A stretch of 64,000 nucleotides of DNA, from the NCBI RefSeq assembly GCF_000620465.1, contig NZ_JIBE01000003.1:1426001-1490000 (forward strand), in the 5' to 3' direction. The translations under genes were made by a program, and so were the position numbers. Origin of the DNA: Ralstonia sp. UNC404CL21Col. GTDB lineage: Bacteria; Pseudomonadota; Gammaproteobacteria; Burkholderiales; Burkholderiaceae. Every line of letters starts with the position of its first letter. Within the stretch, counting starts at the first letter, position 1. Positions 45,438 through 55,588 of the stretch are shown piece after piece. The notes beneath the pieces were generated by a model that ran no database searches, had not been told where the DNA came from, and was given only the letters and a program-made list of their open reading frames with translations.

Positions 45438-46709
45438 TTACTGCTTGGCTGCCGGTGCGCTGGCAGCGGGAGTGCTTGCAGCAGGGGCGCTGGCTGCCGG
45501 TGCGGGTGCCGCGCCGCTACCCTGGCCGCCCTGACCTTGCGGGGCCTTGCCCTGGCCGGCGGGCATCGGCTGCCACGGCACGGCCTTGACCGGGGCGCCC
45601 GGACGAACCTTCTGCAGGCCGTCGACGATCACCTTGTCGCCCGCCTTCAGGCCGCTGGAGACGATCCATTCCGTGCCGGTCGAGCGGTCGGCCTGGACCT
45701 GGCGCACAGCGGCCATGCCCTTTTCGTCGACGACCATGACGGAGGCGCCGTCCGGGCTGCGCGTCACGGCTTGTTGCGGCACCGTGATGGCCTGCTCGTC
45801 CACGGCCTGCTCCAGGCGGGCACGCACGTACATGCCCGGCAGCAGCGTGCGGTCGGCGTTCGGAACAATCGCGCGCAGCGTGATCGTGCCTGTGGCCGGG
45901 TCCACCGTCAGGTCCGAGAAGTAGAGCTTGCCCGATTGGGCATAGGCACGCCCGTCTTCCGTCACGAGCGTGACCTTGGCCGCATCGCCACCGGCCTTGG
46001 CCAGCTTGCCGTCCTTGAGCGCCTGTTGCAGACGCATCACCTCGGTGCTCGACTGCGTGAAGGTCAGGTAGATCGGGTCGATCTGCTGCACGGTCGTCAG
46101 CAGCGTCGCCTCGCCCTGGCCCACGAGCGCGCCTTCGGTGACCTGCGCCAGACCGGCACGGCCGGAGATGGGCGACGTCACGCTGGCGTAGCCGACGTTC
46201 AGCTTGGCGGTTTCGACGGCAGCGCGGGCGGCGGCCACGTCGGCGGTGGCTTGCTTGGCGGCGGCGGTGGCGTCGTCGTAGTCCTGCTTGCTGATGGCGT
46301 TAGTGGCAACCAGCGGCTTGTAACGCTCAGCCTTCAACTGCGCCTGCGTTTGCGTGGCTTCCGAACGCGCAAGCTGTGCCTTGGCGCTATCGAGCGACGC
46401 CTGATACTGCGCCGGATCGATCTGGAACAACTGCTGGCCGGCCTTCACGTCACTGCCTTCAGCGTAGGTGCGCTTGAGCACAATGCCCGCGACCCGTGCG
46501 CGCACCTGTGCCACCCGCGTGGCCTCCAGGCGGCCCGGCAACTCGCTGGTCAGGCCAACGGAGTGCGGCTGCACGGTCACAACACCGACTTCGGTCGGAG
46601 GCATGCCGGCGCCGCCCGGCCCTTGTGCCTGCTTGTTGCCGCAGGCTGCAAGTGCCACCACCATGAATGCGGCGGCAGCGAGTTGGTGATAACGGCGGGT
46701 GTTCGTCAT
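45438..46709 (-). CDS. acrA: RND efflux periplasmic adaptor (AcrA/MexA family)
   Basis: A 423-residue membrane-fusion protein bridging pump and channel. It has a lipoprotein signal with LAACG, then lipoyl halves flanking an alpha-helical hairpin (QVRARVAGIVLKRTYAEGSDVKAGQQLFQIDP, here in pieces; ATVDVAAARAAVETAKLNVGYASVTSPISGRAG), and a beta-barrel with VTLVTEDGR. The C-terminal ~40 residues are a Pro/Ala/Gly-rich low-complexity tail. The ATG at 46709 is taken; an ATG at 46721 adds four residues. It is first in the operon and diverges from the TetR repressor gene. Confidence 0.93.
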   Translation of the reverse strand: MTNTRRYHQLAAAAFMVVALAACGNKQAQGPGGAGMPPTEVGVVTVQPHSVGLTSELPGRLEATRVAQVRARVAGIVLKRTYAEGSDVKAGQQLFQIDPAQYQASLDSAKAQLARSEATQTQAQLKAERYKPLVATNAISKQDYDDATAAAKQATADVAAARAAVETAKLNVGYASVTSPISGRAGLAQVTEGALVGQGEATLLTTVQQIDPIYLTFTQSSTEVMRLQQALKDGKLAKAGGDAAKVTLVTEDGRAYAQSGKLYFSDLTVDPATGTITLRAIVPNADRTLLPGMYVRARLEQAVDEQAITVPQQAVTRSPDGASVMVVDEKGMAAVRQVQADRSTGTEWIVSSGLKAGDKVIVDGLQKVRPGAPVKAVPWQPMPAGQGKAPQGQGGQGSGAAPAPAASAPAASTPAASAPAAKQ

Positions 46710-47277
46710 AGATGACCCCATGTGGCGATAAGCGGAATGCCGGGTGCCGCAACGCCGCGCAAACGAGTGCGACGCCGGCAAGCCGTCAGCGAAACCAAAA
46801 AACACAAAACGAAAACGTCCGATGCTAGCTGCATCTCGCGGCATGCGATATGGCCTTTGCGACGAACTCGCAACAACTCGGACCAGAATGCTAAAACGCG
46901 GGAGCGATCGGCAGTCGATCTCCGGCCCGCTGACCGACAGACATGAAGTCGGCCCCGGGCCCGCTTGCCCGCATGGATGTGGCGCATACGGCCATGGGCA
47001 AGCGACGGAGTGCGCGCTATTATAGATACGTTCGCGTATGTATGTAAGTCTCGCCCTCCACGAATAGGGACTCCGTTGACACTTTTCCGGAGTTCGTAGC
47101 AATGACGGCGATCAAGCGAACAGGCAGCGAATACCGCGCTGCGACAAGCATTGTCAGCCAACGGACCTGCTGCCGCGTTGTGCGGGGCGCAATGGTGCGT
47201 TGCCTGGAATTGTGCATTGCACAAAAGCCAATCGAAAGAACGCCGGCCGAGATGCCCCGGCGTTCCTCTGGAAGATC
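46710..47277. promoter_or_regulatory. Divergent efflux/repressor promoter region with AcrR-type operator
   Basis: The 568-bp gap holds an imperfect palindrome at 47021-47046, TATAGATACG-TTCG-CGTATGTATGTA. Its right half matches the TACATACA half-site of E. coli AcrR operators, and ACGTTCGCGT is a symmetric core. No gene with protein-like composition is seen in the rest. Confidence 0.6.
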
Positions 47278-47949
47278 ATGGTCAGACGAACGAAGGAAGA
47301 AGCCCTGGAAACACGTAACCGCATTCTGGATGCGGCGGAAGACGTGTTCTATGCGCGCGGCGTGGCACGCACATCACTGTCGGATATCGCGCAGGCCGCG
47401 GGCGTGACGCGCGGAGCCATCTATTGGCACTTCCGTAACAAGACCGACGTCTTCGCCGCCATGTGCGAGCGCGTGAAGCTGCCGATGGAGACGATGTGCA
47501 CCCCGCTGGGCGTGGAGGCCGATGACCCGCTGGGTGAACTGCGCACCGTGGGCAACTTCCTGCTGCGGCAACTCGTGGAAGACGCACACTGGCGCAAGGT
47601 CTTCGAGATCATGTTCAACAAGTGCGAGTTCGTCGAAGACACAAGCCCCATCCTCAAGCGCCAGCAGGAATCGTTTGAGGAAGGCATGGCCCATCTGACG
47701 AGCATCATCGAGCAGGCGACGCGGCGCGGGCAGCTGCCGGCCGACCTCGACATCCCGCTGGCCGTGGCCCATTTTCATGCCACGTTCAACGGCATCATGG
47801 GCGATTACCTGTTCTACCCGGATGCTTCCAGCCTCGCCACCAAACGCGAGCGCCTGCTGGACGCCTGTATCGACACCCTCAAATATGCGCCGTCGCTGCG
47901 GCTGGAGCCGGCAGCGGCAGCGGCCGCCCGCGCCGGGGCCTCGGCATGA
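47278..47949 (+). CDS. TetR/AcrR-family repressor of the efflux operon
   Basis: A 223-residue repressor. The N-terminal TetR helix-turn-helix (residues 10-57) reads TRNRILDAAEDVFYARGVARTSL, then DIAQAAGVTRGAIYWHFRNKTDVF, the form found in AcrR/TtgR regulators. A C-terminal ligand domain with an aromatic cavity follows (about 80-205). It is transcribed divergently from the adaptor gene, so it most likely represses it and is relieved by pump substrates. The ATG at 47278 starts the typical MVRRTKEEALETR; an earlier in-frame ATG gives an atypical extension. The stop overlaps the patatin start by 4 bp. Confidence 0.93.
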   Translation: MVRRTKEEALETRNRILDAAEDVFYARGVARTSLSDIAQAAGVTRGAIYWHFRNKTDVFAAMCERVKLPMETMCTPLGVEADDPLGELRTVGNFLLRQLVEDAHWRKVFEIMFNKCEFVEDTSPILKRQQESFEEGMAHLTSIIEQATRRGQLPADLDIPLAVAHFHATFNGIMGDYLFYPDASSLATKRERLLDACIDTLKYAPSLRLEPAAAAAARAGASA

Positions 47950-48839
47950 GCGCGCCGGTGTTCGATCAGATGGTCTTTGCCGGCGGCGGCAACCGCTGCT
48001 GGTGGCAGGCCGGCTGGTGGGACGTCGTGCAGCCTGAGCTGGGCCTGGCGCCGCGCGTGATAGCCGGCATCTCGGCCGGCGCGTCGACGGCGTGCATGCT
48101 GCATGCATGGAATTCCGCCGAGCTGATGGATTACTACGGCGAAGCCTTGCGCCAAAACACCCGCAACGCCCATTGGGGCAACCTGCTGCGCGGCGAGCGC
48201 GTGTTTCCGCACTACGGCATGTACCGCACGGCGCTGCTGACGGTGTTCGGCGAGGGCCGTTTCGCGCGGCTGGCGCAGGCGCCCGAGATCCGCATCGGCG
48301 TGGCGCATATCCCGCGCTGGCTGGGCGCACGCTCGGCGGTGGCGGCGGGGCTGATTGCCTACAACATCGAAAAGCACGTTCGCAAGACGCTGCACCCGAC
48401 GCTGGGCAAGCGCCTCGGCTTCACGCCGGAAATCGTGCGCGCGCAGGATTGCGCCACCCCGGAAGACTTGGCAGACCTGCTGCTGCAATCCGCTTCCACG
48501 CCGCCGTTCACGCCGGTGCTGCGGCGCGCGGGGCGGCCGGTGCTCGACGGCGGCATGGTCGACAACGTGCCCGTGCACGCGCTGGACGCCACGCCGGGCG
48601 ACGCGCTGGTGCTGGTCACGCGCCTGTACCCGCGGCCGACGTATTTCCGCATGGACGTGCCGGTGGCGGACGGCGTGCAGCGCCGCTTTTATGTACAGCC
48701 CTCGCGCAAGGTCCCCATTTCGAGCTGGGATTACACCCGCCCCGGCGCCATGCGCGATGCCTATGCGCTCGGCCGTCATGACGGCGAAACCTTCCTGCGC
48801 GAACTTCCACGCGGGTTCGCCACGGCGGTGGCTGCGTAA
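47946..48839 (+). CDS. Patatin-like phospholipase
   Basis: A 297-residue lipid acyl hydrolase of the patatin fold. The Ser-Asp dyad is visible: GGGNR oxyanion loop (13-17), nucleophile Ser43 in GISAGAS, and Asp201 in DGG. There is no signal peptide, so it is probably cytoplasmic. The substrate is unknown. The 4-bp overlap with the TetR gene makes the two translationally coupled, an unexpected partner for an efflux repressor; membrane-lipid turnover under drug stress is one possible link. No evidence of secretion. Confidence 0.88.
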   Translation: MSAPVFDQMVFAGGGNRCWWQAGWWDVVQPELGLAPRVIAGISAGASTACMLHAWNSAELMDYYGEALRQNTRNAHWGNLLRGERVFPHYGMYRTALLTVFGEGRFARLAQAPEIRIGVAHIPRWLGARSAVAAGLIAYNIEKHVRKTLHPTLGKRLGFTPEIVRAQDCATPEDLADLLLQSASTPPFTPVLRRAGRPVLDGGMVDNVPVHALDATPGDALVLVTRLYPRPTYFRMDVPVADGVQRRFYVQPSRKVPISSWDYTRPGAMRDAYALGRHDGETFLRELPRGFATAVAA

Positions 48840-48947
48840 ACACCTCCTCCAAGACAGGGGGGGGCGGGCGCGCCGCTTGCTCCACATGGCGCGCCCGCCG
48901 ACGTGCCGCCCAGGTCGTCCGGCCGACGCCTCTTCGACGGACCCTTC

Positions 48948-50381
48948 ATGCCCGCAAACCCTGCACATGCGTTTGACTTGATCGTGATCGGCGCCGGTTC
49001 GGCCGGGCTCGCAGCGGCGCGCCGATCTGCGCAACTTGGCGCGCGCACGCTGCTGATCGACCGTGCGCAAGTCGGCGGCACCTGCGTCAACCGCGGATGC
49101 GTGCCGAAGAAGCTGCTCGGCTACGGCGCGGCCTGGTCGCAGACGATGGCTCGGTGCTTGCGCGCCGCAGACACCTCGCACACCTCAGACGCCTGGGCCG
49201 ATGCCATCGCCCGCACGCGTGCTGAAGTCGCGCGGCTGCACGAAGCGCATTTCGCCCAGTTGGCCGATGCCGGGGTGCAATGGCTGAGCGGCATGGCGTC
49301 GCTGCGCGGCCGCGGCATCATCCGCTTGCAAACCGAATCCGGCAAGACCACGCTGCGCGCGCGCCAGATCGTGCTGGCCGCCGGCGCGCGACCCACGCCG
49401 CTCCCCGTACCCGGCGCGGAGCTGGCCTGCACTTCCGACGACGTGTTCGGCTGCGACGCGCTGCCCGCCTCGCTCATCATCGCGGGCGGCGGTGTTGTCG
49501 CGGTGGAAATGGCGTCCACGCTGGCGCGCTTTGGCGTCCGGGTGACCGTGCTGACGCGCGATGCGCGCGTGTTGCCGGAATTCGATGCCACGGTGGCCGA
49601 GGCCGCTTCGCAGTCGCTGGCTGGCTGCGGCGTCGACCTGATCCTGAACGCCGACGTCGTCCGCATCGAACACGATGCCGTAAACGGCGGCGGCGTGGCC
49701 GTCTACGCGAGCACCGAGGGCAGCGACGCTCCGCGCGTGCTGCGCGCCCAGCGTGTCATGAGCGCCATCGGCCGCGCGCCGAACATCGCCGGCCTTGGCC
49801 TGGACGCTGCCGGCGTCACGCTCGATGCGCACGGGCGCATTGCCGTCGACCGCCACTTCCGTACGCGCGCCCGCGGCGTCCACGCAGTCGGCGACGTCTG
49901 CGGCGGCAGCCCGCTGCAATTGACGCCCGTGGCCGCTGCGCAGGGCCGCTACGTGGCCGAACGCCTGTTCGGCAAAGGCATCAAGCTGCCCGACATGAAC
50001 ACCGTGCCGATGGCCGTGTTCTGCGATCCGGCCATCGCCAGCGTGGGCCTGACCGAGGCCGACGCCCGTGCGCGCTGGCCTGAATTGGGCAAACGCGGCC
50101 CAGACACCGACAAACGCGCGCTCGCCGACCGCATCGACGTGGTCGTCCGCCGCTTTGTCTCGCTGGAACAGCGCTTTGCGGGCTCGGGAATGGAGTCGCT
50201 GATCAAGCTGGTATGCAACGCGCGCAGCGGCCGCGTGCTCGGCGCGCACATCGTCGACAACGCGGCGCCGGAGATCATCCAGGCGCTCGCGGTGGCGGTG
50301 CGCATGGGCGTGCGGCTCAAGCATCTGCAATCCACCGTGGGCCTGCACCCGACCGTGGCGGAGGAATTGCTGAGCATGTAA
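48948..50381 (+). CDS. gor: Glutathione-disulfide reductase (or close pyridine-nucleotide disulfide oxidoreductase)
   Basis: A 477-residue FAD flavoenzyme. The N-terminal FAD-binding GAGSAGLAAARRSAQLGA is followed by the redox-active pair Cys46 and Cys51 in GGTCVNRGCVPKK. The middle has the NAD(P)-binding GGGVVAVEMA. The C-terminal dimerisation domain ends with LHPTVAEELLSM, holding the catalytic His-Pro. The CVNRGCVPKK form is typical of glutathione reductase rather than lipoamide dehydrogenase (CLNVGC). It reduces glutathione disulfide in the cytoplasm. It starts 108 bp after the patatin gene, past a G-rich spacer. Confidence 0.88.
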   Translation: MPANPAHAFDLIVIGAGSAGLAAARRSAQLGARTLLIDRAQVGGTCVNRGCVPKKLLGYGAAWSQTMARCLRAADTSHTSDAWADAIARTRAEVARLHEAHFAQLADAGVQWLSGMASLRGRGIIRLQTESGKTTLRARQIVLAAGARPTPLPVPGAELACTSDDVFGCDALPASLIIAGGGVVAVEMASTLARFGVRVTVLTRDARVLPEFDATVAEAASQSLAGCGVDLILNADVVRIEHDAVNGGGVAVYASTEGSDAPRVLRAQRVMSAIGRAPNIAGLGLDAAGVTLDAHGRIAVDRHFRTRARGVHAVGDVCGGSPLQLTPVAAAQGRYVAERLFGKGIKLPDMNTVPMAVFCDPAIASVGLTEADARARWPELGKRGPDTDKRALADRIDVVVRRFVSLEQRFAGSGMESLIKLVCNARSGRVLGAHIVDNAAPEIIQALAVAVRMGVRLKHLQSTVGLHPTVAEELLSM

Positions 50382-50482
50382 GCGCACTCATTCAATTTTC
50401 CTGATCCCGCCCTGCAAATCCATGCACGTTACTGGCGCGGCGTCGGCGCAGAATGGCAGACATATTCTTCAGGAAATTTGAC

Positions 50483-51373
50483 ATGCTCCCCGTGCTTTAT
50501 CTGTCCCATGGGTCGCCCATGCTGGCGGCCGATCCCGGCCCTGTCGGCAAGATGCTGGCGGCGCTCGGGCAAGAGATGGCTGCGCTCAAGCCGCGCGCCA
50601 TCGTCGTGGTGTCGCCGCACTGGATGACGCGCCGGCCGGCTGTCACCGCCCGCGCGCAGCAGGAAGCCTGGCATGACTTCGGCGGCTTCCCGCCGCAGCT
50701 CTACGCCCTGGAATACGCCCCGCCGGGCGCGCCGGACTTGGCCGAACGCATCCGCACGCTGATCGACGGCAACATCGTCCCTGGGCTGGAAGAACAGGCC
50801 TCGACCGTGCTGGACCCGCGCCAGCCGCTGGACCATGGCGCCTGGGTGCCGCTGATGCTGATGTTTCCCGAGGCGACGATCCCCGTGGTGCAGGTGTCGT
50901 TGATGCCGGGCTTGTCACCGGCGTGCCAGATGGCGATGGGACGCACGCTCGCGCCGCTGCGCGACGAGGGCGTGCTGATTGTTGGCTCCGGCAGCTTCAC
51001 GCACAACCTGCGCGCGCTGATGCGCGGCCCGGGCATGGCGCAGCACGGCGTGCCGGTCGAGCCGTGGGTCACGGCCTTCCGCGAATGGATGATCGAAACG
51101 ATGACCGACGGCATCCGTAGCGGCGATTTCACCCGCTTCTGCGATTACCGTGCGCAAGCCCCGAACGCCGCCCACGCCCACCCGACCGACGAACACCTGA
51201 TGCCGCTGTACGTGGCGCTGGGCGCCGCGATGGGGCAGCCGAGCCAGGCCACGCCGGGCGGCGTGCAGGCTCAGCACGTGGTCGATACGGTGACGTACGG
51301 ATCGCTGGCGATGGACAGCTTCCGCTTTGACGGCGCAGGCGCCAATCAGCCGCAGCTGCGCGCCGCGGCTTGA
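50483..51373 (+). CDS. DODA-type extradiol aromatic dioxygenase family protein (LigB/YgiD-like)
   Basis: A 296-residue protein of the LigB superfamily. Early LYLSHGSPML supplies the first His metal ligand. VVSPHW holds a second His, and a later LDHGAWVPL and GSGSFTHNLR supply the typical His residues of the non-haem metal site. Related enzymes open catechol-like rings, but plant-type DODA relatives have other substrates, so the reaction is not certain. AGGA sits 8 nt before the ATG at 50483, favouring it over an ATG 12 codons upstream. Confidence 0.85.
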   Translation: MLPVLYLSHGSPMLAADPGPVGKMLAALGQEMAALKPRAIVVVSPHWMTRRPAVTARAQQEAWHDFGGFPPQLYALEYAPPGAPDLAERIRTLIDGNIVPGLEEQASTVLDPRQPLDHGAWVPLMLMFPEATIPVVQVSLMPGLSPACQMAMGRTLAPLRDEGVLIVGSGSFTHNLRALMRGPGMAQHGVPVEPWVTAFREWMIETMTDGIRSGDFTRFCDYRAQAPNAAHAHPTDEHLMPLYVALGAAMGQPSQATPGGVQAQHVVDTVTYGSLAMDSFRFDGAGANQPQLRAAA

Positions 51374-51404
51374 TTGACGGAAACGACGGGCAGGACGACT
51401 GGCG

Positions 51405-52433
51405 TTATGCGCGGATCAGCGCAGGCGCCAGTGCCGTCGGATTAACCACGCTGTCGACGTTGCCCTGCAGAACATCGAGGATGTTCTGGAACGCGATGCT
51501 GAAGTACAGCTCGTAGCCTTCGCGCTCGACGTAGCCGATGTGCGGCGTGCAGATGCAGTTCTCCATGCGCAGCAGGGTGTGGCCCTGCAGGATGGGCTCC
51601 GTTTCAAACACGTCGATGGCCGCCATGCCCGGGCGACCGCGATTGAGCGACGTCACCAGGCCGTTTTCTTCCACCAGCTCGGCACGGCTCGTGTTGACGA
51701 ACAGGGCGGTCGGCTTCATGCGGGTGAGGTCGGCCACCGTGACGATGCCGCGCGTTTCGTCGTTCAGGCGCAGGTGGACGGACAGCACATCGGACTGTTC
51801 GAACAGTGCTTCCTTCGAATCCGCAACGGCAAAGCCATCGGCGCGGGCCCGCTCTTGCGATCCTTCGCGGCCCCACACCAGCACATTCATGCCGAAAGCG
51901 CGGCCGTAGCCGGCCACGAGCTGGCCAATCTTGCCGTAGCCGAAGATGCCCAGCGTCTGGCCCTTCAGGACGCGGCCAATGCCAAAGTTGGGCGGCATCG
52001 TCGTGGATTTCAGCCCCGACTGCTGCCACGCGCCGTGCTTGAGGCTTGCCACGTATTGCGGAATACGGCGCTGTGCGGCCATCACCAGCGCCCAGGTCAG
52101 CTCGGCCGGCGCCACGGGCGAGCCCCTGCCCTCCAGCACCACCACACCCTTGTCGGTGCAGGCATCCAGATCGATATGGCCGCCCGAGTCACGCGATACG
52201 CGGCCCGTCTGGCTGATGATCTTCAGTTTGGGCAGGCGATCAAGCAACTGACGCGTCACGCGCGTGCGCTCCCGGATCAGCACAATGGCTTCAACGTCCG
52301 CCACGCGTGCGGCCAATTGCCCCACACCTTTGACGGTGTTGTTGAACACTTTGACTTCGTGGTCTTGCAGCAGGCTGAAGCAGTCCAGCTTGCGAACAGC
52401 GTCTTGGTAGTCGTCCAGTACGGCAATCTTCAT
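51405..52433 (-). CDS. D-isomer-specific 2-hydroxyacid dehydrogenase family protein
   Basis: A 342-residue NAD(P)-dependent oxidoreductase of the phosphoglycerate-dehydrogenase-like family. It has a Rossmann GIFGYGKIGQLVAGYGRAFG, the catalytic Arg in NTSRAELVEE, and the catalytic His in TPHIGYVERE. A GRVSRDSGGHID replaces the more usual substrate loop, so the true substrate is open. It converges with the dioxygenase-family gene at a 31-bp gap. The ATG at 52433 is used; an ATG two codons earlier is equally possible. Confidence 0.85.
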   Translation of the reverse strand: MKIAVLDDYQDAVRKLDCFSLLQDHEVKVFNNTVKGVGQLAARVADVEAIVLIRERTRVTRQLLDRLPKLKIISQTGRVSRDSGGHIDLDACTDKGVVVLEGRGSPVAPAELTWALVMAAQRRIPQYVASLKHGAWQQSGLKSTTMPPNFGIGRVLKGQTLGIFGYGKIGQLVAGYGRAFGMNVLVWGREGSQERARADGFAVADSKEALFEQSDVLSVHLRLNDETRGIVTVADLTRMKPTALFVNTSRAELVEENGLVTSLNRGRPGMAAIDVFETEPILQGHTLLRMENCICTPHIGYVEREGYELYFSIAFQNILDVLQGNVDSVVNPTALAPALIRA

Positions 52434-52859
52434 CGACATCTCACTTCGAACAATGGTGCGCAGCAAAAAACAGCGATCCCTCGCGGTGGTATTCTTCCCA
52501 TCCCTCGTCGCACGACAATCCGTGTCGACGTTCGGAATTGCCCGCCGCGGGCACGCAATTTGCGCAGCCCCGCTGGTGACGAGTCCTTGTTCTAGGGTCT
52601 GTTGACCTCGGTTCCGCCACTTTAGCGCACGCGGCCCCCGCTGCCCGGAAAAACCCACCTTCCGCCAGCGCACCGCTTTGTAACTGAATGTGAAATCAGC
52701 ACGGCTACCGTCCCTCCGCCTGCCTCACCTCTCCCTCTGGAAACCGCTGATCCGGCCCGCTTCCGATGCGCCGTCGATCGCTTTCCACCCCGCCGCTGGG
52801 CGCGGCCACCGTGCTGATCCGACACCGATTTCTTTCTCACTTCCATTGGAGTTTTGGTC

Positions 52860-54728
52860 ATGAATCAACCCGTGATGCAGGGCGTGCCCGCATTGAACGT
52901 GCCCGATTACGTGAAACACCCGCGCCTGATCGCGTGGGTGGGCGAGGTGGCAGCGCTCACCAAGCCGGAGCGCATCGTCTGGTGCGATGGTTCGCAAGAG
53001 GAATACGACCGCCTGTGCGCCGAAATGGTGGCCGCCGGCACGATGAAGCAACTCAACCCGGCCAAGCGCAAGAACTCGTACCTGGCGCTGTCGGACCCGT
53101 CGGACGTGGCGCGCGTGGAAGACCGCACTTTCATCTGCTCGCAGAAGAAGGAAGACGCCGGCCCCACCAACAACTGGACGGCCCCGGCCGAGATGCGCCA
53201 GACGCTGAACGGCTTGTTTGACGGCAGCATGCGCGGCCGCACGCTGTACGTGGTGCCGTTCTCGATGGGCCCGCTGGGCTCGCCGATCGCACACATCGGC
53301 GTGGAGCTGTCGGACAGCCCGTACGTGGCCGTCAACATGCGCATCATGACCCGGATGGGCCGCGCGGTGTACGACGTGCTGGGCACCGACGGCGATTTCG
53401 TGCCGTGCGTGCACACCGTCGGCAAGCCGCTCGCCGCGGGCGAGAAAGACGTGCCGTGGCCGTGCAACCCGACCAAGTACATCGTGCATTTCCCGGAAAC
53501 GCGCGAAATCTGGTCGTTCGGCTCCGGCTACGGCGGCAACGCGCTGCTGGGCAAGAAATGCTTTGCGCTGCGGATCGCCTCGACCATGGGCCGCGACCAG
53601 GGCTGGCTGGCCGAGCACATGCTGATCCTGGGCGTGACGTCGCCGGAAGGCAAGACGTATCACGTGGCGGCGGCCTTCCCGTCGGCCTGCGGCAAGACCA
53701 ACTTTGCGATGCTGATTCCGCCCGCAGGCCTGAACGGCTGGAAGGTGACGACCATCGGCGACGACATCGCCTGGATCAAGCCCCGCCAGGACGCCAACGG
53801 CAAAACCCGCCTGTACGCCATCAACCCGGAAGCCGGCTACTTTGGCGTGGCCCCGGGCACGAGCGAGAAGACCAACTTCAACGCGATGGCCACGCTCAAA
53901 GAGAACGTCATCTTCACCAACGTGGCCCTGACCGACGACGGCGACGTATGGTGGGAAGGCATGACCGACACGCCGCCGGCGCACCTGATCGACTGGCAAG
54001 GCCAGGACTGGACGCCCGAGACCGCCAAGGAAACCGGCCGCAAGGCTGCGCATCCGAACGCGCGTTTCACGGCGCCGGCCGCGCAATGCCCGTCGATCGA
54101 TCCGGAGTGGGACAACCCGGCCGGCGTACCCATTGATGCGTTCATCTTCGGCGGCCGCCGTTCGACCACCGTGCCGCTCGTGACCGAAGCGCGCGACTGG
54201 ACCGAAGGCGTGTACATGGCCGCCACGATGGGCTCGGAAACCACCGCCGCCGCTGCCGGCCAGCAAGGCGTGGTGCGCCGCGACCCGTTCGCCATGCTGC
54301 CGTTCTGCGGCTACAACATGGCCGACTACTTCGCGCACTGGCTCAAGCTCGGCGAGAAGCTGGCCGAGAGCGGCGCAACGCTGCCGAAGATCTTCTGCGT
54401 GAACTGGTTCCGCAAGGATGAAAACGGCAAGTTCGTGTGGCCGGGCTTTGGCGAGAACATGCGCGTGCTCAAGTGGATGGTCGATCGCATCGAGGGCCAG
54501 GCGCAGGGCGATGAGCACGTCTTCGGCGTGTCGCCGCGCTACGAAGAACTGAGCTGGGATGGCCTGGACTTCACGGCCGAGCAGTTCGCCAAGGTGATCT
54601 CGCTGGACGCGGCGGCCTGGAAGGAGGAACTGGCGCTGCACGACGAGCTGTTCACGAAACTGGCGCACGGCCTGCCGCAGGCGCTGCCCGACGCCAAGAC
54701 TCGCCTCGAAGAACGACTCGGCGGCTGA
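52860..54728 (+). CDS. pckG: Phosphoenolpyruvate carboxykinase (GTP)
   Basis: The 622-residue GTP-dependent enzyme converts oxaloacetate to phosphoenolpyruvate, the first committed step of gluconeogenesis. The signature [16 protein letters not shown] (kinase-1a P-loop) and the metal/nucleotide region [11 protein letters not shown] are visible, with [12 protein letters not shown] and PRYEEL later. Length and motifs match the GTP family rather than the ATP type. GGAG lies 10 nt before the ATG at 52860. It is a single gene followed by a strong terminator. Confidence 0.95.
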   Translation: MNQPVMQGVPALNVPDYVKHPRLIAWVGEVAALTKPERIVWCDGSQEEYDRLCAEMVAAGTMKQLNPAKRKNSYLALSDPSDVARVEDRTFICSQKKEDAGPTNNWTAPAEMRQTLNGLFDGSMRGRTLYVVPFSMGPLGSPIAHIGVELSDSPYVAVNMRIMTRMGRAVYDVLGTDGDFVPCVHTVGKPLAAGEKDVPWPCNPTKYIVHFPETREIWSFGSGYGGNALLGKKCFALRIASTMGRDQGWLAEHMLILGVTSPEGKTYHVAAAFPSACGKTNFAMLIPPAGLNGWKVTTIGDDIAWIKPRQDANGKTRLYAINPEAGYFGVAPGTSEKTNFNAMATLKENVIFTNVALTDDGDVWWEGMTDTPPAHLIDWQGQDWTPETAKETGRKAAHPNARFTAPAAQCPSIDPEWDNPAGVPIDAFIFGGRRSTTVPLVTEARDWTEGVYMAATMGSETTAAAAGQQGVVRRDPFAMLPFCGYNMADYFAHWLKLGEKLAESGATLPKIFCVNWFRKDENGKFVWPGFGENMRVLKWMVDRIEGQAQGDEHVFGVSPRYEELSWDGLDFTAEQFAKVISLDAAAWKEELALHDELFTKLAHGLPQALPDAKTRLEERLGG

Positions 54729-54750
54729 CCTCGGTCTCGCTGTCGACCCC

Positions 54751-54779
54751 AAAAAGCCCGCCGTGTGCGGGCTTTTTTT
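54751..54779 (+). terminator. Rho-independent terminator of pckG
   Basis: The stem 54755-54761/54767-54773 (AGCCCGC/GCGGGCT) with a 5-nt loop is flanked by A and T7. It lies 22 bp past the stop codon. Confidence 0.92.
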
Positions 54780-55588
54780 GCGCCCACGCCGGAACACTGC
54801 CTAAACAATGAGCAGTAATCCTAAAGTTTTAAATCGCGCGAATTACCCCTGACCACAAAACAGATCAATTGATTTTTGGCGAATTGATTTGCGTTGTAAA
54901 AAATACCGGCTCGCACATGAAAATGACCATTATGCCAAGCCGAGCATAATTGCCGCGTATTTATGCCACGCCCGAATCATTGAACGGCTGCATCGGCGAA
55001 GAACGTTGCCTGGCATAGCTTTATGAAGAGTGCATGTCAATCGCGGCACTTCATTTCGTAACGGACTGAATAAATTTCCAAATTTTAAAATTCGTGCGTG
55101 ACGAATCCCTACGGGATTCTTATAATCCCGCAAAACGGAATCCTTTCTCTCTGAGCCAGAGGGGGGGTTCATGACTAGAGGAAACGGGAAAGGGCGAACA
55201 AGCCTTATGCCAACGGAGGTGGGGATTCCCTACTTCACCGGCGCTCGGGGGGGCGCCGCCTCGGATTGTGCGCAAGTTGCGCCGCAAACCGTGCAAACGA
55301 TTGCACGGTTCGGCACGCTGCGACTGGCACCGAGGGGTTTGCAGACCTTTCTCAGGACCACCCTGGACACCACCCAGGAGGCTCCGCTGGCGATCGTCGA
55401 CGGGAACAGCAGCATGACGATCCGCGCAAGGCCGACGGCCAGGCAACAGCGCCCGCAAGAAAAGACATGTGAGCACAGGCGCAATTGCCCGCATGACACT
55501 CATAACAACGCGCACCGCAGACAGCAGAGCGCAGCCGCAAGGCTGCTCGCCGGAGTGTGTCGGCTGGTTACACGGGAGGTATCACAAA
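54780..55588. other. Long AT-rich leader region before the response regulator gene
   Basis: About 800 bp lie between pckG and the regulator. The first 320 bp are AT-rich and contain a direct repeat of AATTGATTT (54868-54876 and 54882-54890). At 55103-55129 two hairpins compete for the same GGGATT: 55103-55109/55113-55119, and 55113-55118/55124-55129. Plus-strand open frames here have no protein-like composition. A long, possibly structured 5'-UTR is likely. Confidence 0.45.

Noticed and set aside
52725..54797. 690-codon minus-strand frame over pckG
   Set aside because: Antisense shadow of pckG, rich in Arg, His and Val.
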